Part shown: piece by piece, positions 29,228-37,949 of the stretch
How the letters are laid out: each line of letters begins with the position of its first letter
Numbering within the stretch: the first letter of the stretch is position 1
From: Rhodococcus wratislaviensis
GTDB taxonomy: Bacteria; Actinomycetota; Actinomycetes; Mycobacteriales; Mycobacteriaceae
Reading direction: 5' to 3'
Assembly: GCF_900455735.1 (NCBI RefSeq)
Contig: NZ_UAUI01000001.1
Span: 1,016,001-1,080,000 of the forward strand
Length of the DNA: 64,000 nucleotides
Program-made: the position numbers and the translations under genes
The notes under the pieces: generated by a model
Seen by the model: only the letters and a program-made list of their open reading frames with translations
Told to the model about the DNA's origin: nothing
Database searches by the model: none

Positions 29228-29701
29228 TCAGCCGTCAGTGGCCTTGAAATCGTCCGGCGACACGGACTCGAGGAATTCCTTGAACTTCTCGACCTCGTCC
29301 TCGCGCTCGTCGGGCATGACCAGACCGGCCTCCGTGAGCACCGCTTCCTCGGCGAAGATCGGCACCCCGATCCGGAGTGCGATGGCGATCGAGTCGGACG
29401 GGCGAGCCGAGACGCGGGTGTTCTGGTCGAATACGAGGTCGGCGTAGAACGTGCCCTCGCGGAGGTCGACGATGCGGACTTCCTTCAGGGTGCGGCCGAA
29501 GGCTTCGATCAGGTTCTTGATCAGGTCGTGGGTCAGTGGACGCGCCGGCTCGACGCCCTGCTGTTCGAGTGCGATAGCGGTCGCCTCAGTCTGGCCGATC
29601 CAGATGGGCAGGTACCGCTCGCCGTCGGTTTCCCGCAGCAGCAGAACAGGTTGATTTTGGGGCTGCTCGACACGAACTCCGATCACGTGCATTTCGCTCA
29701 T
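29228..29701 (-). CDS. DUF151 bifunctional-nuclease family protein (Rv1829-like)
   Basis: A 157-residue protein starting at ATG 29701 with GGAGGC upstream. The BFN/DUF151 fold is recognisable in VLLLRETDGERYLPIWIGQTEATAIALEQQG and RPSDSIAIALRIGVPIFA. The acidic tail DEREDEVEKFKEFLE is typical. Plant BFN proteins have RNase/DNase activity, but this has not been settled for actinobacterial members. It is translated after the ftsR-like gene. Confidence 0.9.
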   Translation of the reverse strand: MSEMHVIGVRVEQPQNQPVLLLRETDGERYLPIWIGQTEATAIALEQQGVEPARPLTHDLIKNLIEAFGRTLKEVRIVDLREGTFYADLVFDQNTRVSARPSDSIAIALRIGVPIFAEEAVLTEAGLVMPDEREDEVEKFKEFLESVSPDDFKATDG

Positions 29702-29850
29702 CGCGTCTGCCTCCACCCTGCAATGGTCCGTCCGCGGCACACAATGCCGTACCAGGATTCTATTCGATTCGTGTCTGCTCTTCGACCGTACAGCCGTTCG
29801 AGCGCAGCGTCGTTGGGAACTTCCGAGGTGGGACGGTCGGCGAACGCACC

Positions 29851-30591
29851 TCACCGATCGAGCGCACCCCGGACTGCCGACTTCACCAGGCAGGTGTGCA
29901 ACGTGAGAGACAACGCGGCCAGTTCGCGCACCATCTCCTCGGCGCGATCACGTGCGCCGGCGTCACGGCCCTTGGCGACGGGCCCGGCGATCTGCGCGAC
30001 CAACCCTGCCTCGCGGTCGGCCGCCAGCTTGAACGCCCTCAGGTGCCGCACTTCGAGTCCGAACTCGGACATCGCCCTCGCTGTGCGCGCCAGTGTCACC
30101 GCGTCCTCGTCGAAGAACCCCGCCGGTCCGGGAACGACCAGGCCCCCGCGGGTCAGTTCGCCGAGGAACTTCTCGTCGATTCCCGCCCGGGAGATCAGGT
30201 CGTCGCGGCTGATCCGCACCTCACGGTCGGTGAGGAACTCCTCGGGAGACACCTCACCCGGGGCCACGGTGAGCGCGCGCGGCCGGCGCGGCGAAGAATC
30301 GCCTGCGCCGACCGTGGCCACACCTCTGTCGATGGCCTCGAGCTGCTCCTTGATGACCTTCAGCGGCAGATACTGATCGCGCTGCGCAGTGAGGACATAG
30401 CGCAGTCGTTCACAGTCGGCGATCGAGAATCGCCGATACCCCGAGGGAGTGCGCTGGGGGCTGATGAGACCCTCGGCTTCGAGGAATCGGATCTTCGAGA
30501 TCGTCACATCAGGAAAATCGGGGCGGAGTCGATCCAGCACGGAGCCGATCGACATCCCCGATTGCGCCTGCTGCTGCCGCACCGCGGTCAT
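29851..30591 (-). CDS. ftsR: MerR-family regulator FtsR (Rv1828-like)
   Basis: A 246-residue regulator. The N-terminal MerR DNA-binding domain is at about 12-85 (MSIGSVLDRLRPDFPDVTISKIRFLEAEGL has the helix-turn-helix followed by the wing SGYRRFS). The C-terminal half, with two helical segments, is characteristic of FtsR, described in Corynebacterium as a regulator of ftsZ. Its ATG overlaps the garA stop by an ATGA junction (30588-30591), so both are made together. Confidence 0.9.
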   Translation of the reverse strand: MTAVRQQQAQSGMSIGSVLDRLRPDFPDVTISKIRFLEAEGLISPQRTPSGYRRFSIADCERLRYVLTAQRDQYLPLKVIKEQLEAIDRGVATVGAGDSSPRRPRALTVAPGEVSPEEFLTDREVRISRDDLISRAGIDEKFLGELTRGGLVVPGPAGFFDEDAVTLARTARAMSEFGLEVRHLRAFKLAADREAGLVAQIAGPVAKGRDAGARDRAEEMVRELAALSLTLHTCLVKSAVRGALDR

Positions 30592-31088
30592 TGGCTACCC
30601 GCACCAGCTGACGTCTCACCGATCTGCGAGCCACCGGCCGTGGTCCGGGGTCCGGTCAGGAAGACCAGCCGGAACTTGCCGATCTGGACCTCGTCACCGT
30701 TGGCCAGGACAGCCGAGTCGACCGGCTCGCGGTTGACGTAGGTGCCGTTGAGGCTGCCGACGTCGACCACCTGGAACTCGTCGTCCTCCTGGCGGAACTC
30801 CGCATGACGACGGCTGACGGTCACGTCGTCCAGGAAGATGTCGCTGTCGGGATGCCGTCCCGCGGACGTCGTCGGCTGGTCGAGCAGGAAGCGCGACCCT
30901 GCGTTCGGTCCACGCTTGACGACGAGCAGAGCAGAGCCCGCGGGCAGTCCCTCCACACCCGACACCGGAGCTTCCGGGGCCTGGGTTGCCGAGGAGTTGT
31001 CGAGCTCATTGAGAAAGTCCGCGCGGAAGACCGACGTGGTTTCCGCCGGCGTCTCCCCATAGACCGCGTCGTTGCCGTTCTCGCTCAC
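30588..31088 (-). CDS. garA: FHA-domain metabolic regulator GarA (OdhI)
   Basis: A 166-residue FHA protein that inhibits 2-oxoglutarate dehydrogenase and regulates glutamate dehydrogenase depending on phosphorylation by PknG/PknB. The N-terminal ETTSVFRADFL holds the two phospho-acceptor threonines. The FHA domain (about 55-140) has SAGRHPDSDIFLDD, VSRRHAEF and GSLNGTYVN. I use GTG 31088 rather than the upstream in-frame start at 31112 because AGGAGGAG precedes it directly and it gives the mycobacterial length. Confidence 0.96.
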   Translation of the reverse strand: MSENGNDAVYGETPAETTSVFRADFLNELDNSSATQAPEAPVSGVEGLPAGSALLVVKRGPNAGSRFLLDQPTTSAGRHPDSDIFLDDVTVSRRHAEFRQEDDEFQVVDVGSLNGTYVNREPVDSAVLANGDEVQIGKFRLVFLTGPRTTAGGSQIGETSAGAGSQ

Positions 31089-31408
31089 CGTTTCTCCTCC
31101 TAGTTCGATCATCCAGCAAGATTCGCTGGACTACGCAATGCCACTCGGTACTACATAATTCGGTTCCCGTGCACATTAACTTCTGTGCAAACTCCCACGA
31201 TCACATTCAAACTACGGACCTGCGCCCCGACACGGCACATGCGTTCAACATCGACCGTACCCTGCGCACGCCGGTGCGTGTAGTGAGACAGGCCGCCAGC
31301 ACATTACGAACCGGTATTCCGACAGCGGATTTTTCCGGCAACCCGGTTTTCCGGGCTGTCGGCACCTTCCGAAACTATCCGATTACCGCTTCGCGTGTTC
31401 TCGGGAAA
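31089..31408. other. Intergenic region between gcvH and garA
   Basis: 320 nt, locally AT-richer than its surroundings. It holds a hairpin at 31335-31362 (12-bp stem with two G-T pairs and a TTTT loop), just past the gcvH stop in the direction of transcription, likely its terminator. CCGACAGC at 31318-31325 could pair instead with the 3' arm. The garA-proximal 200 nt probably carry the garA promoter. No ORF was supported. Confidence 0.6.
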
Positions 31409-31813
31409 TTATCCTGCCGTGATGTCTGCATAGCCGGCGGCGTCCAGCATTTCGGCCAGTGCCGCGTCGAGGGTCGCCTCGTCGTCGACACCGAGGTCCA
31501 CCAGCCACCCCTGCCCGTACGGCGCGGAGTTCACGAGTTCCGGGTTGCCGTCCAGATCGGCATTGGCGGCAACGACTTTCGCCGTCAGCGGCGCGAAGAT
31601 GTCGGAGACGCTCTTGGTGGATTCCACCTCGCCGAACGATTCGCCCGCCGTCACGTCCTCGTCGACCGCCGGAAGCTGGACGAACACGACGTCGCCGAGC
31701 TGGGACTGCGCGAAATCGGTGATGCCGACGCGTACCGTCGTGGGCCCCGTCCGCTCGACCCACTCGTGTTCGGCGGTGTACCGACGATCGGCGGGGATTT
31801 CGAGCTCACTCAC
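31409..31813 (-). CDS. gcvH: Glycine cleavage system H protein
   Basis: A 134-residue lipoyl carrier protein. The lipoylated Lys is in GEVESTKSVSD, and the fold motif YTAEHEWVE is at the N terminus. It shuttles the aminomethyl group between GcvP and GcvT. The start is GTG 31813. It follows a DUF881 gene, as in M. tuberculosis (Rv1826), and has no riboswitch of its own. Confidence 0.96.
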   Translation of the reverse strand: MSELEIPADRRYTAEHEWVERTGPTTVRVGITDFAQSQLGDVVFVQLPAVDEDVTAGESFGEVESTKSVSDIFAPLTAKVVAANADLDGNPELVNSAPYGQGWLVDLGVDDEATLDAALAEMLDAAGYADITAG

Positions 31814-31855
31814 AGTGGCTTCCTTTCGATGGCAATCCGCGGGCGGATGCGAAGA

Positions 31856-32602
31856 TCAATTTCCGGGCTGAGCGTATTGGCGAGGTTTCGCCTCCCGCAA
31901 GGCGGAGATCGTGACCTGCTGCGATTGTTCGATCGTCAGCTGTCCGCCGCTGCGCGCGACCGTGTCGACCACCCCGCCGGGAATGTTCAGGGCCGCCGCC
32001 AGAGTCGGCGGATCACCGATGGCGACCACCCCGTAGGGGGCGTTCACCTTCCGGCCGTCCACCGACACGCCGCCGGCCGAACCGGACACCCAGGAGTCGA
32101 CGCCGATCCGGATGGGCGGGCCCTCCGCACCCTGGATCTGGACGGCTTCGGCGCCGGCGGCACGCAATTCCTGCACGAGGTCGAGCAGAACCTCGGAGCC
32201 GACCCCCTTGTTGGGGTCGGTGATGCGCATCGTCACCCCCGGGCCGGTAGCCGGTGCGCTGCCGACCTGGATCGACAGTGCCGTCAACCGGGCCTGCGCC
32301 TCGTCGAGCGCCGCCCCGGAACTGCCACTCTGTTGCAACGTTGCCAAGGTCTGTTCCAGCGATGCGATCTCCTGCCGCAGAGCCGCCTCCCGCTGGTTCA
32401 GCGTGTCCAGGACGACCAGCAGATCCGCCGGGCTCGCCGAGTCGAGGGTGTCGCCGGACCCGGTGTTCTTCACCTGCGTCACGATCGCGATTCCCAGCCC
32501 GCCGAGCAGGAGCGCGGCCAGCAGCGCGAAGACGACGTGTGAGCGCTGCGACGTCGCCGGTTCGTTCCCGTGCAGTTCGTGTCTTCCCTCGTGTCCGCTC
32601 AC
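31856..32602 (-). CDS. DUF881 membrane protein, second copy (Rv1825-like)
   Basis: A 248-residue protein starting at GTG 32602. One N-terminal membrane segment (VVFALLAALLLGGLGIAIV) is followed by a coiled-coil stretch (LNQREAALRQEIASLEQTLA) and an extracytoplasmic domain with RITDPNKGVG and APYGVVAIGDPPTLAAAL. Relatives include Bacillus YlxW/YlxX encoded near division genes. It is probably a divisome or envelope accessory. Confidence 0.85.
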   Translation of the reverse strand: MSGHEGRHELHGNEPATSQRSHVVFALLAALLLGGLGIAIVTQVKNTGSGDTLDSASPADLLVVLDTLNQREAALRQEIASLEQTLATLQQSGSSGAALDEAQARLTALSIQVGSAPATGPGVTMRITDPNKGVGSEVLLDLVQELRAAGAEAVQIQGAEGPPIRIGVDSWVSGSAGGVSVDGRKVNAPYGVVAIGDPPTLAAALNIPGGVVDTVARSGGQLTIEQSQQVTISALREAKPRQYAQPGN

Positions 32603-32609
32603 GCCGCGA

Positions 32610-32972
32610 TCACGCCCCGAACAGTCGTCGCCGGAGCGCGGCCGCGTTGCCGAAGATGCGGATGCCCAGCACGACGACGATCGCGGTGGACAACTGGGTC
32701 CCGACACCGAGTTGGTCACCGAGCCACACGATCAGGGCCGCCACCAGGACGTTGAACACGAACGAGACGACGAACACCTTCGAGTCGAAGATCTCGTCGA
32801 GGTACGCGCGCAAGCCGCCGAACACCGCGTCGAGCGCGGCGACGACGGCGATGGGCAGGTAGGGCTGCACGGCGTCGGGCACTTGCGGGCTGAACACCAC
32901 GCCCAGCACGATGCCCACGATCAGGGCGAGCACCCCGTAGATCGCGGATCCGCCCTTCAGTGCTGCCTTCAT
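32610..32972 (-). CDS. DUF1290 small basic protein (Sbp, Rv1824-like)
   Basis: A 120-residue membrane protein with about four segments. The family core PYLPIAVVAALDAVFGGLRA and FGNAAALRRRLFG are clear. I favour ATG 32972, which has GGAGG 10 nt upstream; ATG 33008 overlaps the preceding stop and is possible (132 residues). In Bacillus, sbp lies next to ylxW/ylxX and ftsA. It sits between two DUF881 genes. Confidence 0.88.
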   Translation of the reverse strand: MKAALKGGSAIYGVLALIVGIVLGVVFSPQVPDAVQPYLPIAVVAALDAVFGGLRAYLDEIFDSKVFVVSFVFNVLVAALIVWLGDQLGVGTQLSTAIVVVLGIRIFGNAAALRRRLFGA

Positions 32973-33004
32973 TCGTGTGACGCCTCCATTCGACTCCGCC
33001 GTTG

Positions 33005-33868
33005 TCATCGTGTTCCCACTTCCCGGGCAGCCCGCACTTCCCGCGCCGGGGCGGCGGGCAAGTGGAGATCGTCGGCCTCCGCCACCGCGAAGCCGATGCC
33101 GTACAACTGCGCCACGCTGGACATCCGCAGGTAAGCGTCGCTCACCACGAATCCGGTCTGCATCGGCCCTTGCGGGCCGATCGCTGAGACCACGTACGGC
33201 GAGAACACCGGCTGATTGTCCACGAGCATCGCGCCACCCGCCTGCCGGATCGTCACCGACGGCCCGATCCGCACGTCCCCGACCGCGATGGCCTCGGCGC
33301 CGCTCGCCCACAGCGAATTGACCACCGACTGGAGGTCGCGGTCGAGCACCACGGCCTTCCCCCCGACACTGCGCTGGGACGAGTCGGACAGGTTGGGCTT
33401 GGCCGCGGGGTCCGTCAACGTCACGGTGAGCCCGGGACCGTGCACGGCCTCGACTCCGGCGTCTCCCTCGAGGCCACGAAGCTCGTCGAGCAGTGCCGCA
33501 CCCCGGGCGTCGCCGGCCAGCGCGGTGGCGCGCGCGTCGTCGGTCTGTGTCGACAGCGTGTCCCGGGTGGCGGCGAGGGCGCCCGCCCGGTCCTCGGCGT
33601 CCTGCACCTTGCTCAGAAGCTCGGACCGCACCTGCTCGGTGCCGGGAAGCCGTTCGGTCGCCTGCCGGTAGGCGACCGACAGCACCAGACCCACGAGCAG
33701 CGCACCGATCGCGACCCACACCTGCTGACCGACCCGCGTCTGCCGTGAATGTCCCTGTTCACGATCCTCCGCCGCACCCTCGTAGCCGGGGTCCAGATGA
33801 TCGTTCATCAGAGACCGCAGCAGGGACGGCACCGGATTCCTGCGGATGCCGGAATCTGTCCGTTTCAT
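33005..33868 (-). CDS. DUF881 membrane protein, first copy (Rv1823-like)
   Basis: A 287-residue paralogue of the other DUF881 protein. It starts at ATG 33868, overlapping the pgsA TGA by one base. A cytoplasmic tail of about 45 residues precedes the membrane segment VWVAIGALLVGLVLSVAY. A coiled-coil (LLSKVQDAEDRAGALAATRD) and the DUF881 domain with GPGLTVTLTDPA and SPYVVSAIGPQGPMQTGF follow. The paired copies flanking DUF1290 suggest a complex. Confidence 0.87.
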   Translation of the reverse strand: MKRTDSGIRRNPVPSLLRSLMNDHLDPGYEGAAEDREQGHSRQTRVGQQVWVAIGALLVGLVLSVAYRQATERLPGTEQVRSELLSKVQDAEDRAGALAATRDTLSTQTDDARATALAGDARGAALLDELRGLEGDAGVEAVHGPGLTVTLTDPAAKPNLSDSSQRSVGGKAVVLDRDLQSVVNSLWASGAEAIAVGDVRIGPSVTIRQAGGAMLVDNQPVFSPYVVSAIGPQGPMQTGFVVSDAYLRMSSVAQLYGIGFAVAEADDLHLPAAPAREVRAAREVGTR

Positions 33869-34491
33869 CAATGGACCTCGCGTTCCTCGCCGCCCGGTCC
33901 TCGCACGGGAACGGTGCGCGCGACGGTCAGCGCGTTCACGGTGTAGAGCAACCCGGTCCACACGTACAGCACCGTGCCCCAGATCAGGAGCGCCGCGCCG
34001 AGCGGCTCCGCCACGGTCGCGATGCTCCAGTCACCGTGCGCCGCGAGGGTCATGGGCAGCGCGAACATCAGCAGGAACGTGGCACCCTTGCCGAGGTACA
34101 TCACGTCGGGGGGTGGCAGACCGCGGCGTCGGTAGATGAGCAGCGTGAGCGCGAGAACGGCGTCGCGGCCGATCAGGATGGCCGCCACCCACCACGGGAT
34201 GAATCCGCGCAGGACGAACGTCACCAGCGTCGTGACGACGTAGAGCCGATCGACGAAGGGGTCGAGCAGCGCACCCAGCTTCGACGATTGGTCCAGGATC
34301 CGCGCCAGCTTGCCGTCGAGCCAGTCGGTGAAGCCGCTGATCATGAGGATCGCGAGCGCCCACCCGTCGGAATGGGTGACGAGCAGCAGGTACACGAACA
34401 GCGGCACCCCGAGGAGTCGAACCACGCTCAGGAGGTTCGGGACGGTCACGATCCGGTCCGACCGCGCAGTGTCCCGGTCCACCGAATTCAC
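33868..34491 (-). CDS. CDP-alcohol phosphatidyltransferase (PgsA2-like)
   Basis: A 207-residue membrane enzyme transferring phosphatidyl groups from CDP-diacylglycerol. The CDP-OH-P motif is DGKLARILDQSSKLGALLDP followed by FVD. About six hydrophobic segments. GTG 34491 has GGGGAG 6 nt upstream and gives the length of Rv1822; the longer frame starting at 34554 lacks a good site. The product could be phosphatidylglycerophosphate or cardiolipin; this cannot be decided here. Confidence 0.9.
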   Translation of the reverse strand: MNSVDRDTARSDRIVTVPNLLSVVRLLGVPLFVYLLLVTHSDGWALAILMISGFTDWLDGKLARILDQSSKLGALLDPFVDRLYVVTTLVTFVLRGFIPWWVAAILIGRDAVLALTLLIYRRRGLPPPDVMYLGKGATFLLMFALPMTLAAHGDWSIATVAEPLGAALLIWGTVLYVWTGLLYTVNALTVARTVPVRGPGGEEREVH

Positions 34492-34606
34492 CAAAATCTC
34501 CCCAGCGTCGAGTGCGGACCTGTCTTCGGGCGCTCGTCGCACCGCTCTCGCCACTCTTCCACAACCGGGATGGTGTTCAGTCGATCGTCCCGTCCGTCCG
34601 GCCGTG

Positions 34607-35662
34607 TCATTCGCCCCGCGCGACGCCCGGTCGCGGTGGGGCCGGAACCCGCGCTACGGCGTCCGCGGTCAGACTTCCCAGGTACAGCCACCCGTCGTGT
34701 TCCCGCACACCGGTGACAGGTGAATAGCTGCCCTTGCCTCCGCGCAGGCTGTGGACGATCTCGCCGCGGTGATCGAGGGCGATCACCCAGCCGGCGTGCT
34801 CCGGATTCGGTTGCACGGCCTCCGGCAGGTTCGCTGCGACGATGCGCAGCGTGGGGTACGGCGCGAGCAGGTCCAGCAACCGCATCCGCGGGCTGTAGAG
34901 CGCCACCCAGAACAGCCCGTCACGTGTCTGGGACGTCATGTTGTCCGGTATGCCGGGCAGATTCGCGGCCCACACCGACGCCGCACCCTGCGACGGGCCG
35001 GTCAGGTCGACGCGGGAGATCTGGTACGAGCCGGTCTCGGCGACGAGGACGAACGATTCGTCCGAGGCCAGTCCCACGCCGTTGGCGAACTGCAGTCCTT
35101 CGGCGAGGAGGTCGGTCTCCCCTGTCCGCGGGTCCAGGCGCAGCAGGCGGCCGGTCCCCCGGTGCTCGAGAAGGTCGTAGCGGTGGTCGGCGATCGTGAA
35201 GTGCGCCGAGGAGTCGGTGAAGTACACGATGCCGTCCCGGCCGACCGCCGAGTTGTTGCACGCCACGAGCGGGCGCCCGGCCGCGGCGTCGGCCAGCACG
35301 TCGACGCGCCCCTTCTCGTCGACCCTCAGCACACCGCGCTCGGCGTCGCAGACCAGGAATCGGCCGTCGTCCAGGACCTCGACTCCGAGGGGGCGCCCGC
35401 GGGTGTTCGCGAGTTCGGTGGCACCGCCTCGGCTGTCGAACCGCCAGATCCGGCCGTCGTTGCCTCCGGTGACCACCCGGCCGTCGTGATCGACGGCAAC
35501 GTCCTCCGGGCCTTCTCCGGTAGGGAGCGTCCAGCGGTGCGCGCCGTCGAGCACACCGTTGGGAGCGAGCACTCCCGTGAGGGGTGGCGGCGGGGCGTGC
35601 CAGACGACGGGGTCGACACCGGTGCGGTCGAGCTTGCGGGCGAGAGACTCGAAGAGGGTCAC
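34607..35662 (-). CDS. SMP-30/strictosidine synthase-like beta-propeller protein
   Basis: A 351-residue cytosolic beta-propeller of the SMP-30/gluconolactonase/strictosidine-synthase superfamily. It shows VTGGNDGRIWRFDSRGG, GLQFANGVGLASDES (the NG calcium-site region) and LPGIPDNMTSQTRDGLFWVAL, all typical. A lactonase or sugar-related hydrolase is likely; no neighbouring gene points to a substrate. The start is GTG 35662 with a weak ribosome site. Confidence 0.82.
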   Translation of the reverse strand: MTLFESLARKLDRTGVDPVVWHAPPPPLTGVLAPNGVLDGAHRWTLPTGEGPEDVAVDHDGRVVTGGNDGRIWRFDSRGGATELANTRGRPLGVEVLDDGRFLVCDAERGVLRVDEKGRVDVLADAAAGRPLVACNNSAVGRDGIVYFTDSSAHFTIADHRYDLLEHRGTGRLLRLDPRTGETDLLAEGLQFANGVGLASDESFVLVAETGSYQISRVDLTGPSQGAASVWAANLPGIPDNMTSQTRDGLFWVALYSPRMRLLDLLAPYPTLRIVAANLPEAVQPNPEHAGWVIALDHRGEIVHSLRGGKGSYSPVTGVREHDGWLYLGSLTADAVARVPAPPRPGVARGE

Positions 35663-35704
35663 GAACTGTGAGATTAGTCGTGCCCGCCGGTCGATGGGGT
35701 CTCG

Positions 35705-36325
35705 CTAACGCCAGGCGAAGACCGGCTGGTCGAAACCGTCGATCCGGGTGTGCCTGCCGTGCAGCGCGACCTCCCGGAACTGGTACACGACTGCGCCTGT
35801 CGGGGCGTGCACGAGGTGACGCCGGAACGGCCATTGGATCACCGGTTTCGACGATTCGGGGATCTCGACGAACCGCGGCTCCGCGTCGATTTCGGGAACG
35901 CCCACCGAGAACACTTCCGCCACTTCCTCGCGGTTGGGGACGAGCGACGTGATCGGCTGGTCCGACCACACGACGAACGGTGTGATGACGTACCCGGAGC
36001 GGGTGACATAGTCGTCGAGCCGGCCGAGCACCGCGGACGGCTCCACGTCGAGGCCGAGTTCCTCGTGCAGCTCGCGCCGGGCGGCGTCCTCGCCGGTCTC
36101 CCCCGGATCCACTCCGCCGCCGGGCAACGCGAACTGCCCCGGGTGCGCGCGCATCTTGCTGGGGCGCATGGTCAGCGGAACGGCCTGACCGTCGGCGCCG
36201 TCGTTCATCACGGCGATCACGACCGCCGCGGACCGCCGATTCGTCGGGTCCACGATCCGTGGTTCGAAGCGCGCCAGCGCGTCGGCGAGCCGGTCCCTGC
36301 TCAGTGCGTGCCCATTCACCATCAC
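35705..36325 (-). CDS. Nudix hydrolase, CoA pyrophosphatase-like
   Basis: A 206-residue Nudix protein. The Nudix box runs GGGVDPGETGEDAARRELHE followed by ELG at about 70-92. The element before it, MRPSKMRAHPGQFALPGG, resembles the UPF0035 motif of CoA pyrophosphatases (NudL), so CoA or acyl-CoA is the likely substrate. GTG 36325 and ATG 36322 are both possible starts. Confidence 0.85.
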   Translation of the reverse strand: MMVNGHALSRDRLADALARFEPRIVDPTNRRSAAVVIAVMNDGADGQAVPLTMRPSKMRAHPGQFALPGGGVDPGETGEDAARRELHEELGLDVEPSAVLGRLDDYVTRSGYVITPFVVWSDQPITSLVPNREEVAEVFSVGVPEIDAEPRFVEIPESSKPVIQWPFRRHLVHAPTGAVVYQFREVALHGRHTRIDGFDQPVFAWR

Positions 36326-36394
36326 CCGACAGTATCGCCAGTCGCGGCGAAACCCACGCTTCGATCCTCCGCGTTTCGAACCCCGCGCCGGCCG

Positions 36395-37915
36395 TCAGCC
36401 GAGCAACTGCTGCCTGATCTCGTTCTTGAGGACCTTCCCCAGCTTGGAACGAGGCAGATCGGGCCAGACCAGGATTTCCTTCGGGGTCTTCACACTGCCG
36501 ATGCGCGCTTTCACGAACGCCGTGAGTGCGTCGGCCTCGATCGGTGTTCCGGCTCGGGACTGGACGACGGCGACGACACGTTCACCCCATTTCTCGTCGG
36601 GGAGCCCGATCACCCCGCAGTCCTGGATTCCGGGGTACGCCATGAGCGCCTGTTCCACTTCGACGGAATAGACGTTGAACCCGCCGGTGATGATCATGTC
36701 CTTGGCCCGGTCGACGATGTACAGGAAGTTGTCGTCGTCGAGGTACCCGATGTCGCCCGTGTGATGCCAGCCGTGCGCCGACGCCTCCTGCGTCGCAACG
36801 GGATTCTTGTAGTACCCCGTCATGACGAGCGAGCTGCGCACGACCACTTCGCCTCGCTCACCGGCAGGCAGCAGCGTCCCCTGCCCGTCCATGATCGCGA
36901 CGGTGACCAGCGGGGAGGGCCTGCCCGCGGAGCTCAGCCGGGCGGTCGCGACCGAGCCGTCCGCGTGGAAATGGTCTTTCGGCGCCATCGTCGCGATCAT
37001 CATCGGCGCCTCGCTCTGCCCGAACAGCTGCGCCATCACCGGCCCGATCCGGGTCAGCGCCTCGTCGAGCCGGGTCGGCGAGATCGGCGCCGCGCCGTAC
37101 CAGAAGCACTGCAGCGAGCTCAGGTCCGTCGTCTCCAGGTCGGCGTGGTCCAGCAGCATGTAGATCAGGGTCGGCGGGAGGAACGTGTGGGTGACGCGGT
37201 TCCGGTCGATGTGCGCGAGGAACTGCCCCAGGTCGGGCGCGGGCATGATGACCACCTGCCCGCCGAGGGCGAGGATCGGAAAGCACAGGACGCCGGCCGC
37301 GTGCGTCAACGGCGCGAGTGCGAGGTAGACCGGTCTGCCGTCGAACGGGTAGCTCATCAGGGTCAGCGCAGACATCGTCTCGATGTTCCGGCCGGTGAGC
37401 ATCACACCCTTCGGCTTCCCCGTCGTCCCGCCGGTGCCGACGATCAGCGCGAGGTCGTCGACGGGCTCGGCGTCGAGACGTTCGGTACCCAGCCAGTCGT
37501 CGAACGGGTGGGCGTACTCCTCGTCGCCGTCGAGACACACGAGGGTCGTCAGCAGCGGCAATTGCTGCCGGATCCGATCGACCAAGGGCGCGAACGCCTT
37601 CTGGAAGATCAGGCAGCGACAGTCGAAGAGGTCGAGCAGGTCCCGATTCTCCGCGGCCTCGTTCCGCGGGTTGATCGGGCACCACACCGCCCCCGCCCGG
37701 CTGATCCCGAACACGCAGGAGAACGCGGTCGGGTCGTTGCCGGACAGGACGGCCACCTTATCGCCCGCGGCGATCCCCGACCGTGCCAGCGCGGCCGCGA
37801 CGCGCCGGCTCAGGTCCTGGACATCGGCGTACGACAGTGTCCGGTCGCCCATCGTCAGGCACGGCTCCGACGGTCCGAGCGAGGCACCCTTGTCGAGGTA
37901 GTCGGTCAAGCGCAT
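36395..37915 (-). CDS. Acyl-CoA synthetase (AMP-binding, FadD-like)
   Basis: A 506-residue ANL-superfamily ligase that activates a carboxylic acid via acyl-AMP to its CoA thioester. The P-loop is VGTGGTTGKPKG at about 170, GYYKNPVAT and GDIGYLDDDNFLYIVDRAKD are the A7/A8 regions, and the catalytic Lys is in SKLGKVLKNEI near the end. The ribosome site is GAGGAGGA. It is downstream of two reductase genes on the same strand and probably belongs to that operon; the acid is unknown. Confidence 0.9.
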   Translation of the reverse strand: MRLTDYLDKGASLGPSEPCLTMGDRTLSYADVQDLSRRVAAALARSGIAAGDKVAVLSGNDPTAFSCVFGISRAGAVWCPINPRNEAAENRDLLDLFDCRCLIFQKAFAPLVDRIRQQLPLLTTLVCLDGDEEYAHPFDDWLGTERLDAEPVDDLALIVGTGGTTGKPKGVMLTGRNIETMSALTLMSYPFDGRPVYLALAPLTHAAGVLCFPILALGGQVVIMPAPDLGQFLAHIDRNRVTHTFLPPTLIYMLLDHADLETTDLSSLQCFWYGAAPISPTRLDEALTRIGPVMAQLFGQSEAPMMIATMAPKDHFHADGSVATARLSSAGRPSPLVTVAIMDGQGTLLPAGERGEVVVRSSLVMTGYYKNPVATQEASAHGWHHTGDIGYLDDDNFLYIVDRAKDMIITGGFNVYSVEVEQALMAYPGIQDCGVIGLPDEKWGERVVAVVQSRAGTPIEADALTAFVKARIGSVKTPKEILVWPDLPRSKLGKVLKNEIRQQLLG

Positions 37916-37949
37916 CGTGCGGTCCTCCTCGAAGTCGCGGCCGGGACGA

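Noticed and set aside
31335..31362. Possible small RNA or riboswitch near gcvH
   Set aside because: Only a single hairpin past the gcvH stop; no conserved glycine aptamer blocks, so a terminator is simpler.
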